64,000 nt of DNA from Lederbergia graminis (GCF_042655485.1 NZ_JBHSMC010000027.1:62001-126000); one strand, 5' to 3'. Numbered from the stretch's first letter, positions 52,501 to 61,741 are shown. The notes: a model not told the origin generated them from the sequence alone. A program made the numbers and translations.

Positions 52501-52760
52501 TATAATACCTCCGTATGAATGACTATGATTACAGTTTATCCATCCAAAATGACTTTCAAGTGACTTTAAAATAACAATTTAGTCACTTAAGGTGAAAAAA
52601 TACGAAGGGTCCTTGAAGGAAGGCTAATACAACACATCCTGTCGGCAGGCTTAAGTAGCGACCTCCTGACCCGCACCGTGCCTGCCCGTGACATGCAAAG
52701 GTTTTGAGACAAGGAAAAACGAAAAGAGACTGTTACAAAGGAATATAAGTCAAATAATAA
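52501..52760. other. Intergenic region with GC-rich hairpin element
   Basis: Leader of the ABC exporter. Within it 52630-52700 is GC-rich and can pair GGCAGGC with GCCTGCC across 30 nt. I recognise no gene or known RNA family. Confidence 0.4.
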
Positions 52761-52800
52761 ACCGAACTATCAACTCACGATAGTTCGGTCTTTTTATTTT
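52761..52800. terminator. AGTTCGG-type terminator after the sensor kinase gene
   Basis: ACCGAACTATC / GATAGTTCGGT stem with a T-rich tail on the plus side. It is of the same type as the hairpins at 33581-33627 and 58931-58973. Confidence 0.75.
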
Positions 52801-52890
52801 TTCTTCGAAGTGTTGTATCGCAGGATGAGACGGTCCACTATGCGAATAATTAAAGTTACCAGCGTATTGTATTTCCGAAGCGGCATAGAA

Positions 52891-53892
52891 TTAAATAACT
52901 TGTTTATAAAACTTAATATGAAACTCTGTTCCTACATTTTCATCACTTTTCACTTCAATCGTACCATTCTGGCTCGTAATAATACTATGTGCCATCGCAA
53001 GTCCGATACCAATACTTTCATCACTTGCATTTTTGCCTTTAAAAAATCGTTTGAAAATATAAGGAAGATCCTCTCTTGGAATTCCCTTGCCACTATCCGT
53101 AATGATTATTTCTGTAAACAAGGCGTTTTCGGAAAAGGAAATCATGATTTCCCCGCCATCCTGCGTATGTTCTACACAGTTCTTCAAGATATTAATTAAT
53201 GCTTCAGTTGTCCAATTCACATCGCCTAAAAATGATACAGAAGCATCACCTGTAATCGATAATTTCTGCTCTTTAATATCTATCGGAATTAAAATCGGCT
53301 TTAGTGCTTTTTGTATTAGAGATTTAACTTCCACCCGTTCTTTTTTAAACTGGGCGGTCCCTGCATCAATTTTAGAAAGCTTAAGTAAAGATGACACGAG
53401 CCATTCAATTCGTTCCAGTTGAATACGAATATTGTTTGTGAATTCCGTTCTTTTTTCATCTGGCAAGTTCGAGTCACTTAATAAGTCAGCCATCACCATC
53501 ATCGACGTTAATGGTGTTTTAAGCTGGTGCGAAATATCAGAAATAGCATCTGTCAGCATTAACTTATCTTGCTGTAATAAAGCACGTTGCTCTGATAGCA
53601 TCTTCGTTACTTTATAAATATCACTTTTTAAAATACTAAGTTCCCCTTCAAAATTATCGCGTATATCCAGTGTATAATCTCCGCTACTAATTTTTCGTAA
53701 ATACGAGGCTAATTTTTCAATTTCGCGATATCTCCAGCGTGTAAAGATGATCGCTGCAGTAATTAATAATATCGATGTGAATGCGGAAAAGATTGCTGCA
53801 GCTGTTGAGAAAATACTAGCAATTATTGTAATAATAATCCCAATAGAGACGGTTACAAGCAGGAATATTTGCACTTCACGGTTCCGTAGCAC
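52891..53892 (-). CDS. Sensor histidine kinase of the exporter two-component system
   Basis: 333 residues: two membrane helices (about 8-50) with little between them, a HAMP-like linker (RYREIEKLASYLRKISSGDY), HisKA with phosphoacceptor His in DISHQLKTPLTS, and an HATPase domain (NILKNCVEHTQDGG, DSGKGIP, GIGLAMAHSI). A tiny extracellular loop is typical of intramembrane-sensing kinases. The start is uncertain: GTG 53892 has GGTTGGTG 6 nt upstream, while the frame extends to TTG 53904 overlapping the regulator gene. Confidence 0.88.
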   Translation of the reverse strand: MLRNREVQIFLLVTVSIGIIITIIASIFSTAAAIFSAFTSILLITAAIIFTRWRYREIEKLASYLRKISSGDYTLDIRDNFEGELSILKSDIYKVTKMLSEQRALLQQDKLMLTDAISDISHQLKTPLTSMMVMADLLSDSNLPDEKRTEFTNNIRIQLERIEWLVSSLLKLSKIDAGTAQFKKERVEVKSLIQKALKPILIPIDIKEQKLSITGDASVSFLGDVNWTTEALINILKNCVEHTQDGGEIMISFSENALFTEIIITDSGKGIPREDLPYIFKRFFKGKNASDESIGIGLAMAHSIITSQNGTIEVKSDENVGTEFHIKFYKQVI

Positions 53893-53893
53893 G

Positions 53894-54577
53894 TTAATCA
53901 CCAACCTTATAACCTAATCCACGAATTGTTTTTATTATAGTTGGGGATTGCGGATCATCCTCCAATTTCTCGCGCAATCTTTTGATATATACGGTAAGAG
54001 TATTGTCATTCACAAAGTCGCCTGCAACATCCCAGATCTGCTCAAGCAATTGGTTTCTGGACATTACTTGCCCCAAATGATTGGCAAATACAAGTAATAG
54101 CCGATACTCTAGTGCTGTTAACACAACCTCTTCCCCATGTTTATACACTTTTCCTTCTAACAAATTAATGCGGACATCTCCAAGCTCTATCATGGAGTTG
54201 GATTGCGAATGCTTTTGATATCTACGTAGCACTGATTTTATTCGAGATAGTAACTCCCTAATGCGAAAAGGTTTCGTAATATAATCATCCGCTCCCATAT
54301 CAAGTCCCATTACAACATTTACTTCATCATCGACAGCAGTCAGAAAAATAACCGGAACATCTGCCCGTTCCTTGACGAGTTTACATAGTTCATAGCCACT
54401 ACCATCCGGTAAAGACAAATCAAATAAACATAAAGAAATATCGTTTAACTGTTCTTGAATTATCTTTTTTGCAGATTCCACATCATAACAAAGAATAGTG
54501 GAAAACTGATCCTGTTGTAGTGAATAATCCAAACCAGATGCGATTGTTTTATCATCTTCTACAAGTAATATTTTCAT
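53894..54577 (-). CDS. OmpR-family response regulator
   Basis: 227 residues: a receiver domain with Asp8-Asp9 (VEDDKT), phosphoacceptor Asp in LFDLSLPDG near 53, and Lys in TKPF near 103, then a winged-helix DNA-binding domain (LTALEYRLLLVFANHLG to VYIKRLREKLE). AGGAGATTCGTG precedes ATG 54577; 21 upstream in-frame codons are not used in my reading. It is followed directly by the kinase, and by the ABC exporter after a gap. Confidence 0.92.
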   Translation of the reverse strand: MKILLVEDDKTIASGLDYSLQQDQFSTILCYDVESAKKIIQEQLNDISLCLFDLSLPDGSGYELCKLVKERADVPVIFLTAVDDEVNVVMGLDMGADDYITKPFRIRELLSRIKSVLRRYQKHSQSNSMIELGDVRINLLEGKVYKHGEEVVLTALEYRLLLVFANHLGQVMSRNQLLEQIWDVAGDFVNDNTLTVYIKRLREKLEDDPQSPTIIKTIRGLGYKVGD

Positions 54578-54674
54578 CACGAATCTCCTGACTATTTTAT
54601 CGGATAATTTTATCTTAATGCATTCATACTTTTCCTCCAAGTTGTTTCTACCATCAAAAAAAGAAAAGTACTGT

Positions 54675-54700
54675 GTTTAATCAATAGGATGAAAAGGTAT
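54675..54700 (+). promoter_or_regulatory. Sigma-B-type promoter
   Basis: GTTTAA (54675-54680), 14 bp, AGGTAT (54695-54700). This differs from the sigma-B consensus GTTTAA / GGGTAT at one base, 32 bp before a small membrane protein gene. Confidence 0.65.
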
Positions 54701-54732
54701 ATATCACTAAAAGTAAAGGAGAGGATCAAGTT

Positions 54733-54879
54733 ATGTTATGGACCATTATAGGTATTATTTTCGTATTATGGCTATTAGGATTCCTATTTGATATTGCAGG
54801 TAACCTAGTACATGTATTACTAGTTATTGCTTTAATCGTCTTTATTTTCCAAATGATGGCAGGTAGACGTAAGGGCTGA
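54733..54879 (+). CDS. lmo0937-family small membrane protein
   Basis: 48 residues with two membrane helices (MLWTIIGIIFVLWLLGF and the VHVLLVIALIVFIF stretch) and a short basic tail (GRRKG). The sequence pattern WTI...LWLLGF...HVLLVIALI is that of the lmo0937 family. The function is unknown. GGAGAGGATC lies 5 nt upstream. A near-perfect sigma-B promoter suggests general stress induction. Confidence 0.88.
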   Translation: MLWTIIGIIFVLWLLGFLFDIAGNLVHVLLVIALIVFIFQMMAGRRKG

Positions 54880-54988
54880 GGACAAGCCCTTTCTAGCCAG
54901 TTTTTAGAAAATATCGGACTAGCTCAAACGGATGAAAGGATTTTTCAAGATTCATAACGAACCCTTCTTATGTAAGGGGGAGATTAAC

Positions 54989-55813
54989 ATGAAAAATGTT
55001 CTACTAACAGATAGAGTTCAGAGGATAATTAGGAGAGCAGAGCAAAAAGCTGCGGCAGCGAACGCAGTAGTGACACCTATTCATTTACTCGCTTCCTGTT
55101 TATTAGAAAAGACAGGTGTACTCGGTGAAATTTTTCTAAAATGTGATATCGATATTCAATCATGGAAGCAGACACTTCCTTCTGAACATGATAGTTTACA
55201 ACATCCTTTTGTTAACACTGCTATTACAAAAGAAGTACTTGTAGTATTCAATCAATCGATTCAATATATGAGGAAATATAATCAGATTTATTTAAACGAA
55301 GGACATTTACTTAAGGCAATAATGACAACAAACGTAGTAGACCATTTTCTAACAGAAGAAAATAAAGAGATGATATTATCGTTAGGGACAACCTCACGCG
55401 ATATGATTACACATCTAGGAAGTTATACCTTCCCACAAATGGAATCTCCCATGATTAGAAGGGTAACACAAGAAGACTTTCAAGCACTTACTTCCTTTGT
55501 TTCTAGCAATTTTTCTCATGATTGGTCTGAAACGATAAAGAATGGTTTCTTAAAAGAGCAACCTACCATTTATATAGCAGTAGATGAGAAGGAAATTGTC
55601 GGCTTTGCCGCTTATGACGTTTACCGAAATAAAAAATGTTACTTCGGACCGATGGGAGTTACGAAGCGAAGAAACCGAATTGGATATCAGCTACTTCATC
55701 ATTGTTTAAGAGACATGAAGAAAATTGGCTATGAGTATGCGATTATCGGTGAAGCTGGTCCAATCGAATTTTATGAAAAGGCGTGTAACGCAGTAGTAAT
55801 CCCAGCAACATAG
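54989..55813 (+). CDS. Clp-N domain / GNAT acetyltransferase fusion
   Basis: 274 residues with two parts. Residues about 1-145 resemble a Clp N-terminal repeat domain (TDRVQRIIRRAEQKAAAAN, TPIHLLASCLLEK, and YLNEGHLLKAIM in the second repeat). Residues about 155-274 are a GNAT acetyltransferase with IRRVTQEDF, VGFAAYDVY, and the acetyl-CoA loop VTKRRNRIGYQLL. No AAA+ motor is present. A Clp adaptor-like or peptide-binding role for the N-domain is inferred. AAGGGGGAG precedes ATG 54989. Substrate unknown. Confidence 0.82.
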   Translation: MKNVLLTDRVQRIIRRAEQKAAAANAVVTPIHLLASCLLEKTGVLGEIFLKCDIDIQSWKQTLPSEHDSLQHPFVNTAITKEVLVVFNQSIQYMRKYNQIYLNEGHLLKAIMTTNVVDHFLTEENKEMILSLGTTSRDMITHLGSYTFPQMESPMIRRVTQEDFQALTSFVSSNFSHDWSETIKNGFLKEQPTIYIAVDEKEIVGFAAYDVYRNKKCYFGPMGVTKRRNRIGYQLLHHCLRDMKKIGYEYAIIGEAGPIEFYEKACNAVVIPAT

Positions 55814-55832
55814 TGTTGCTGGGATTACTTTA
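55794..55832. terminator. Terminator overlapping the GNAT stop codon
   Basis: A 16-bp stem AGTAATCCCAGCAACA / TGTTGCTGGGATTACT with a 3-nt loop that includes the stop codon TAG, in a convergent gap of 26 bp. Confidence 0.85.
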
Positions 55833-55839
55833 TACGAGT

Positions 55840-56445
55840 TCAAATCCAGCCCTTTTCCACCGCGATATTTACTGCCTGTTGTCTGGATTCAGCATGTAGC
55901 TTTTGAATAGCGGTAGAAAAATAGTTTCTTACTGTTCCTTTTGTTAAAAATAGTTGTTTACTAATTTGATCTGTTGTCATTCCGACATTTGCTAAGCGCA
56001 ATACTTCTTCTTCCCGCTCCGTCAACGGACTTTCTTCCTTTAAAAAGAGGGCTGCTGCGAGGTCAGTACTAATCACTCGTTCTCCGTTCATCACCTTACG
56101 AATAGATTCTATCAAGTATTCAATCGGTTCATCTTTTAATAAGTATCCTTCTACTTTTGCATCGACTGCCTTTTGTAGATAGCCTGGACGTGCAAAGGTA
56201 GTTACAATAATAATCTTACATTTATTCCCGGAGTCTCTTAGTTTTCCCGCTAATTCAAGTCCACTTATATGTGGCATTTCGATATCTAAGAGACAAACGT
56301 CCGGTGACAACTTCTCGATTGCTTCTAGTGCCTGCTGACCATCTGAAACTTCCGCAACAACTTCCATATCTTCTTCAAATTTCAGAAGCGAAGTGAGAGC
56401 ACCACGAAGCATGCTTTGATCTTCTGCAATCAATACTCGAATCAT
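55840..56445 (-). CDS. desR: NarL/DesR-type response regulator
   Basis: 201 residues: a receiver domain (Asp8-Gln, phosphoacceptor Asp in LLDIEMP near 54, Lys in LLKDEP near 103) and a LuxR-type helix-turn-helix (LTEREEEVLRLANVGMTTDQI to TKGTVRNYFSTAIQKL). The HTH matches DesR of the membrane-fluidity thermosensor closely. The ATG overlaps the kinase stop (ATGA). No desaturase gene adjoins it, so the regulated target may differ. Confidence 0.87.
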   Translation of the reverse strand: MIRVLIAEDQSMLRGALTSLLKFEEDMEVVAEVSDGQQALEAIEKLSPDVCLLDIEMPHISGLELAGKLRDSGNKCKIIIVTTFARPGYLQKAVDAKVEGYLLKDEPIEYLIESIRKVMNGERVISTDLAAALFLKEESPLTEREEEVLRLANVGMTTDQISKQLFLTKGTVRNYFSTAIQKLHAESRQQAVNIAVEKGWI

Positions 56446-57563
56446 AAAACTGGGTTCTCCTTTCGCAAATAAATCGGTACACTTAATGTAACTATCGTAC
56501 CTCCATCAGGAACATTATCAACGTCCATCGTCCCCTGTATCGCCTGCATTCGTTCTCTCATCGATTGTATCCCGTTTCCTCTATTCTTATGGAATAATCC
56601 AATTCCATCATCTTGTATCGTTACAGTATAACTTTCATTAATTGCTTGTAAAACTAGCTTACACTCTTGCGCCTGACTATGCTTCATCACATTCGTAACT
56701 GCTTCGCGAACAGCAAGTGCGAGCATCGTTTCATCGACACTAGATAAAACATGGATTTGTCCTTTTCTTTCCACAACGACATCTATCCCTGCTGTCCCTA
56801 GTAGTTTTTGTGCATTTTCAATTTCACTTTCCAATGAAACAAACTTCATATCAGTCACTAGTTCCCGTACTTGCTTCAAGGCAATTCGTGCTGTCCCTAA
56901 AATATCATTCAGCTCCTGCTTAGCTAGTTTTGGGTCTTTATCTATTAATCTAGTTGTTAACTCACTTTTTAATTTAATCATTGTTAATGTCTGCCCTAGA
57001 GTGTCATGGAGATCCCTTGCTATTCGGTGCCGTTCTTCTTCTTGTATATATTGTTCAATTTGTTCATTCGCAGCATCCAATTCAGTTTGCAAATTGATTG
57101 CTTTCATTCGTATATGAATTAATATTGGATACAGTAATTGGACAATTAAAATTGGTAGCAGCGCAGGGTTTTCTACAGTAAAGTAACTTCCTTCCCCCTG
57201 CCAAATAACGAATGTAGCGAATATTGCCATTATCGGAATTCCAATGGCAATTATCTTCCTTTTATTTGCTCTCCCAAGCAAATCTGCAAAAAAGAAACCA
57301 AATAATAATAGTGAGGGGCCGAAAAAATATGCCAATATAGCAAGAGAACCGTACCCGATTGTTACCCCCATTAATAAAAGCCAATCTCTATGCCAGAGAC
57401 TAATATAAAACGATCCTAGAAATAGAATTAGTAGCAGCAATTTATAAAAGAGATTCATTGTATGATTAGTACTTAGCACAAATGAAAACAGAAAGATAAT
57501 TCCTGCAACATCTAATATTAGGTACCTTCGTATTTGATCGCTTGGATAGATTTTACTAAACAT
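56442..57563 (-). CDS. desK: DesK-type sensor histidine kinase
   Basis: 373 residues: five or so membrane helices in the first 155, a coiled linker (MKAINLQTELDAANEQIEQYIQ), a HisKA_3 domain with His in RIARDLHDTLGQTLTMIK near 190, and an HATPase domain (AVREAVTNVMKHSQA, DDGIGL). The membrane part fits the DesK membrane-thickness sensor family. AGGAGGTGTTGT precedes ATG 57563, 16 bp after the DUF418 stop. Confidence 0.87.
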   Translation of the reverse strand: MFSKIYPSDQIRRYLILDVAGIIFLFSFVLSTNHTMNLFYKLLLLILFLGSFYISLWHRDWLLLMGVTIGYGSLAILAYFFGPSLLLFGFFFADLLGRANKRKIIAIGIPIMAIFATFVIWQGEGSYFTVENPALLPILIVQLLYPILIHIRMKAINLQTELDAANEQIEQYIQEEERHRIARDLHDTLGQTLTMIKLKSELTTRLIDKDPKLAKQELNDILGTARIALKQVRELVTDMKFVSLESEIENAQKLLGTAGIDVVVERKGQIHVLSSVDETMLALAVREAVTNVMKHSQAQECKLVLQAINESYTVTIQDDGIGLFHKNRGNGIQSMRERMQAIQGTMDVDNVPDGGTIVTLSVPIYLRKENPVL

Positions 57564-57579
57564 ACAACACCTCCTAAAC

Positions 57580-58707
57580 TTATCTAATGAGCCTTACACT
57601 CGCTACCTGCTTCCGTGCTAATTCCATTGGACCCAACGGAAACTTCCGCAACCAAACAGCTGCAAAAAATATTTGCACAGCAGAAATCAGTAGCCAAATG
57701 AAAATAACAGCAATAGAATGCAGCGTTTCACCAAGTCCGAAGCCCCATTTGTAAAAAAGGATGGAAGCAAGTACATTTTGAAGTACATAGCAACTTAAAG
57801 ACATTTTTCCGACATCTTCTAGCCGTTTCCACAGCCAAAACTGCTCTTTCATCTCTACTAATCTTGCAATCAAGGCAATATAACCTAATGAGAGAAGCGG
57901 TGCAAAAAGATAACGAACTGGCATATCGAACATGCCTCCAGGAACAAAGATAAGCATGTTTAGTGGTACCCCAAAGTATAACCCTATTTTAAGTAGTTTT
58001 GCTCGTTTCTGTTTACCACTTTCATCTGGGGAAAAGACACCCGTCCGCATCATTCGCACTCCTAGTAAAAAGAGGAAAATATTCATCGGAATGATGAGAA
58101 TAGCTTCACTTCTTAATATTAGAAAGTTAGATAACCGGTACTGTACCTGTTCAAGCCATGTTGCTTCTTTATATAATAATACAACTTCATCAAAGCTTCC
58201 CAATGACATATTTGCCCCGAGAAAGCTCACAATTAGAATAAATAGGATAAGGCCTCCATGGATGCCTGCAATCCATTTCATTACTTTAGAAATAACTTTA
58301 TCTCCTCCTTTAATAATATAGGAGACAATAATTGCGGTCACTCCATAGCTCATTAAAATGTCATATTCCATTACAAGTGTAAAATGGATTAACCCTTCTA
58401 TCATTAATATACAGGAAGTCCATATATAAATACCTGGCCACGCATTCCCTCTTTTAAGTGCTTGTCGATACTTTAGTTCGAGTCCTACTCCGAACATAAT
58501 TGTCAGAAGACCAAGTAACTTTCCATTTACAAGAAACAACACAATCATTCGAATTAGGTCATCCAGCTCCCACCATGATGTATAGGCATATGTTGTAATA
58601 TAGGATAGGTCACCAAAGTAAGCGAAAATCCAAATATTTGTTCCAAGTGTTCCTAATACGGCAAATCCACGCAGGATATCCAATAGTCGAATCCTCTGTG
58701 TCCTCAT
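57580..58707 (-). CDS. DUF418 (YeiB-like) membrane protein
   Basis: Polytopic membrane protein of 375 residues with about nine helices; an N-terminal RIRLLDILRGFAVLGTLGTNI segment and a C-terminal DUF418 region (WKRLEDVGKMSLSCYVLQNV to GPMELARK). Relatives resemble acyltransferase-3 membrane proteins, but the function is unknown. ATG 58707 lies 8 nt after AAAGAG; GTG 58716 is an alternative. It is first in a probable operon with desK and desR. Confidence 0.82.
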   Translation of the reverse strand: MRTQRIRLLDILRGFAVLGTLGTNIWIFAYFGDLSYITTYAYTSWWELDDLIRMIVLFLVNGKLLGLLTIMFGVGLELKYRQALKRGNAWPGIYIWTSCILMIEGLIHFTLVMEYDILMSYGVTAIIVSYIIKGGDKVISKVMKWIAGIHGGLILFILIVSFLGANMSLGSFDEVVLLYKEATWLEQVQYRLSNFLILRSEAILIIPMNIFLFLLGVRMMRTGVFSPDESGKQKRAKLLKIGLYFGVPLNMLIFVPGGMFDMPVRYLFAPLLSLGYIALIARLVEMKEQFWLWKRLEDVGKMSLSCYVLQNVLASILFYKWGFGLGETLHSIAVIFIWLLISAVQIFFAAVWLRKFPLGPMELARKQVASVRLIR

Positions 58708-58796
58708 TTGCATCACTCTTTTCTAATAAAGATTTGTTATCTTTATTTTAAATGTTGAAAGAAAGACGGAGAATTCACACCTATCAGCAATTACAT

Positions 58797-58810
58797 ATGA
58801 CAGCTGTCAT
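58797..58810. promoter_or_regulatory. Perfect palindrome upstream of DUF418-desK-desR
   Basis: ATGACAGCTGTCAT, a 14-bp perfect palindrome 90 bp ahead of the operon start. It is a candidate operator for the LuxR-type regulator encoded by the operon; inference only. Confidence 0.45.
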
Positions 58811-58930
58811 ATCTTTTATGTACAACCAATCAATAAAAATGGGAAAAAGCTATAAATGATTGAATTAATTCATAAAGTTGATTTCAGTCGCTTCCCCTCT
58901 TGATACAAACAAGAGTGATTTTACTAATTA

Positions 58931-58973
58931 AAAAGCCGAACTAACTTGATAGGTTCAAGATAGTTCGGCTTTT
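58931..58973. terminator. AGTTCGG-type bidirectional terminator
   Basis: AAAAGCCGAACTA / TAGTTCGGCTTTT stem, 35 bp after the HAD stop on the minus strand. It is nearly the same hairpin as at 33581-33627. Confidence 0.85.
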
Positions 58974-59007
58974 ATAACCTACATTCTTCTATGCATGTTT
59001 ATTATTA

Positions 59008-59871
59008 CTACATTTCTTCCAATACTTTGATAATCGCTTTTGCGACACCTTCATTTTCATTTGTTTCTGTAACATGTTTACATACTGTCTTTATAGCTGG
59101 CTCGGCATTGCCCATCGCAACGGAGTGACCTACGATTTCTAGCATGGAAAGATCATTGTAGTTATCTCCAAGCGCCATCGTATCCGCAAGCGAGATGCCT
59201 TTACTTTCTACATATCTTTTTAAAGCTAGTCCTTTTTTAGCATCCTTATGCATGACTTCAATATTATTTCGTCCTGAGGATGTTACTTCGATTCCCTCTA
59301 TGTTTTTTAATTTTTCCGTGACATCAAATAATAGCTGTTCATCTAGAGAGAATGCTAGAAACTTATTCACTTCGCAATCCTTCGCATCGTATATGTTCCG
59401 ATAATCATCTACAACTTGGATAAGGCGATTTTTATATCGTTCTTCTGCAGCTTCAATTATTTCCTCTACATCTACAGAAGGATTAGCTGTATGAAAAACA
59501 TCAACAATTGCTTGAATTCCTCTTTCGCGATCAGATGTAAAAGTCCCTTTTGGTGTATACAGTTCAAAGTACATATCAACACTTTCAAATACATTTGTAA
59601 TTTTCATGGATGTAACTCCATCTAAGTAGGCAGAATAAGTAATATTCCCCTCTTCATCACGAATTTCTCCACCATTTACACAAATAGCTGGGCACTCGAT
59701 TTCTGCTTTATCTAATACAAAACGTACTTCTCTATAAGATCTTCCTGAACAAATAACAAAATCTATACCCTTGGCTTGTACAGCTTTTATTGCTTCAATC
59801 GTAGCTGCACTTACTTCTTGGCGTTCATTTAACAACGTTCCGTCCATGTCTGATGCTATACATTTAATCAA
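59008..59871 (-). CDS. Cof-type HAD phosphatase
   Basis: 287-residue HAD hydrolase with a C2 cap. Motif I is DMDGTLL (Asp8 and Asp10), motif II CSGR near 43, the lysine of motif III in the HKDAKKGLALK block near 215, and motif IV GDNYNDLSML near 240. Relatives dephosphorylate sugar phosphates, PLP or FMN; the substrate is not predictable. The start is TTG 59871, about 10 nt after GAAGGAG; no ATG fits. Confidence 0.9.
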   Translation of the reverse strand: MIKCIASDMDGTLLNERQEVSAATIEAIKAVQAKGIDFVICSGRSYREVRFVLDKAEIECPAICVNGGEIRDEEGNITYSAYLDGVTSMKITNVFESVDMYFELYTPKGTFTSDRERGIQAIVDVFHTANPSVDVEEIIEAAEERYKNRLIQVVDDYRNIYDAKDCEVNKFLAFSLDEQLLFDVTEKLKNIEGIEVTSSGRNNIEVMHKDAKKGLALKRYVESKGISLADTMALGDNYNDLSMLEIVGHSVAMGNAEPAIKTVCKHVTETNENEGVAKAIIKVLEEM

Positions 59872-60087
59872 TAGTATTAGCTCCTTCGTGTTGCAATTTG
59901 TATATATTGTAATTCTAGCTAATTATCGATAACATTGCAAAAATGCGGTTTATAGAAAATTCATATTTTATTCAATTGCACAACTTTAGTTTTCTACTAT
60001 TTTCCATAAAAATAAGACTAGCAATTTTAGCACTTATGCATTAAAATAAGTTTTATTGAATATTTATAAACGAAAAGGTGAACTCCA

Positions 60088-61443
60088 TTGAATAAAAAAC
60101 AATTTAATCTATCGCACTTTTTACTATTTTTAATCCCTTCCTTACTTGGTATTTTTCTATTCATGATTCCACTTCCATCTAAAGAAAGTGGGATTACGAT
60201 TCCAGTTGCTGCAATGGCAAACTTTTTGCAAGAACTACTAGGGTCAAGCATACCTGCTATTATGCTTGTCATTATTATCGTAGCTTTACTAGGGACTATC
60301 CTTGCAAAAACAGTAAAGCCTGCTTTTATTAAAAACTCTCCATTCTTTACTGCTCTATTCGATATTCCTGTTATTTGGGTTATCGCACGTGTACTTGCAG
60401 CAATATTTGCTGTAATGGTTTATTTCGAATTAGGCCCAGAAGCTATTTGGTCTGAAAATACAGGTGGAGTTTTACTATATGATTTATTACCAGTTCTTTT
60501 TAGCGTATTTTTATTTGCTGGCCTATTACTTCCATTATTATTAAATTTTGGTTTACTAGAATTATTTGGGGCATTGTTAACGAAATTTATGCGTCCATTA
60601 TTTAAATTACCTGGACGTTCATCGATCGATGCGATAGCTTCATGGCTTGGAGATGGAACGATTGGGGTGCTTCTCACAAGTAAGCAATATGAAGACGGAC
60701 ATTATACTAAAAAAGAAGCTGCCATTATTGGAACTACTTTCTCGATTGTATCGATTACGTTCTGTATCGTTATCATCGGTCAAGTTGGCTTAATGAATTA
60801 TTTCTTCCCATTTTATTTAGCAGTTACTTTTGCTGGTTTTATTGCAGCAATTATTATGCCACGTATATGGCCACTAGCAAAGAAGCCAAATACATTCATA
60901 AACGATAAAGAAGATGATCATACATCAGAGTTGATTCCTGAAGGATATTCACGTCTCCAATTTGGATTAGAACAAGCACAACTACAAGCTCAAAAAAGTA
61001 CAAGTGTGAAAAAGTTTTTCCAAGACGGCTCTAAAAATATTTTAGATATGTGGATTGGTGTTGCACCAATTGTTATGGCACTAGGAACACTGGCATTAGT
61101 AATTGCAGAATTTACACCTGTTTTCCAATGGCTAGGAACACCGTTCGTTCCTCTTCTAGAGTTACTACAAATTCCAGAGGCGAAAGCTGCATCACAAACA
61201 ATGGTTGTTGGTTTTGCCGATATGTTCTTACCTGCTATATTAGCGGAAGGTATTGAATCAGAACTAACTCGCTTCGTCATCGCTGGAGTATCTGTCACAC
61301 AGCTCATTTACATGTCTGAAGTTGGTGGACTACTAATCGGTTCTAAGATTCCAGTAGGTATGAAGGATTTAATTATCATTTTCCTATTACGTACAATCAT
61401 TACATTGCCAATCATTACAGCAATTGCACATTTTATCTTTTAA
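60088..61443 (+). CDS. YjiH-like nucleoside-recognition (Gate) domain transporter
   Basis: Integral membrane protein of 451 residues, about ten helices. A Gate-domain segment lies near 175-200 (GRSSIDAIASWLGDGTIGVLLTS) and a second near 385-420. Homologues are annotated as YjiH or SpoIIIAF-like nucleoside-recognition proteins; substrates are unknown. Start is TTG 60088 with AAAAGGTG 7 nt upstream. It is monocistronic, divergent from the HAD gene. Confidence 0.85.
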   Translation: MNKKQFNLSHFLLFLIPSLLGIFLFMIPLPSKESGITIPVAAMANFLQELLGSSIPAIMLVIIIVALLGTILAKTVKPAFIKNSPFFTALFDIPVIWVIARVLAAIFAVMVYFELGPEAIWSENTGGVLLYDLLPVLFSVFLFAGLLLPLLLNFGLLELFGALLTKFMRPLFKLPGRSSIDAIASWLGDGTIGVLLTSKQYEDGHYTKKEAAIIGTTFSIVSITFCIVIIGQVGLMNYFFPFYLAVTFAGFIAAIIMPRIWPLAKKPNTFINDKEDDHTSELIPEGYSRLQFGLEQAQLQAQKSTSVKKFFQDGSKNILDMWIGVAPIVMALGTLALVIAEFTPVFQWLGTPFVPLLELLQIPEAKAASQTMVVGFADMFLPAILAEGIESELTRFVIAGVSVTQLIYMSEVGGLLIGSKIPVGMKDLIIIFLLRTIITLPIITAIAHFIF

Positions 61444-61448
61444 TTTCT

Positions 61449-61486
61449 AAGCAGTCACGAGCATTTTGTTCGTGACTGCTTTTTCT
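61449..61486 (+). terminator. Terminator of the YjiH-like gene
   Basis: AGCAGTCACGA / TCGTGACTGCT stem followed by TTTTT. Confidence 0.9.
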
Positions 61487-61703
61487 ATCCTCACTATAAA
61501 AACTTTGGTGTAACTCCTCAGTTCGAAGCGCGATACCATTGTAGACCTTTGAATGATTCTTCCATTCATATAGCTGATTTCCGCTCCAATCAACGAAGTC
61601 TGTAAAAAAATTTAAGATACTTATCGAGCAACTCCTTACAATGAATAGACGTCTAAATGGTCTATTTAAAACAGTATTTTAAAATATCCTTTATGAATGC
61701 AAA

Positions 61704-61741
61704 GACGACTTAAAAATCACAAATGTAATGTTTAAGTCGTC
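61704..61741. terminator. Hairpin downstream of recQ
   Basis: GACGACTTAAA / TTTAAGTCGTC, an 11-bp perfect stem with a 16-nt loop, about 90 bp past the recQ stop. The T-tract is weak. The rest of 61487-61831 shows no gene. Confidence 0.55.

Noticed and set aside
52810..53199. Open frame of 129 codons opposite the sensor kinase 3' end
   Set aside because: Mostly antisense to the kinase and no ribosome binding site.
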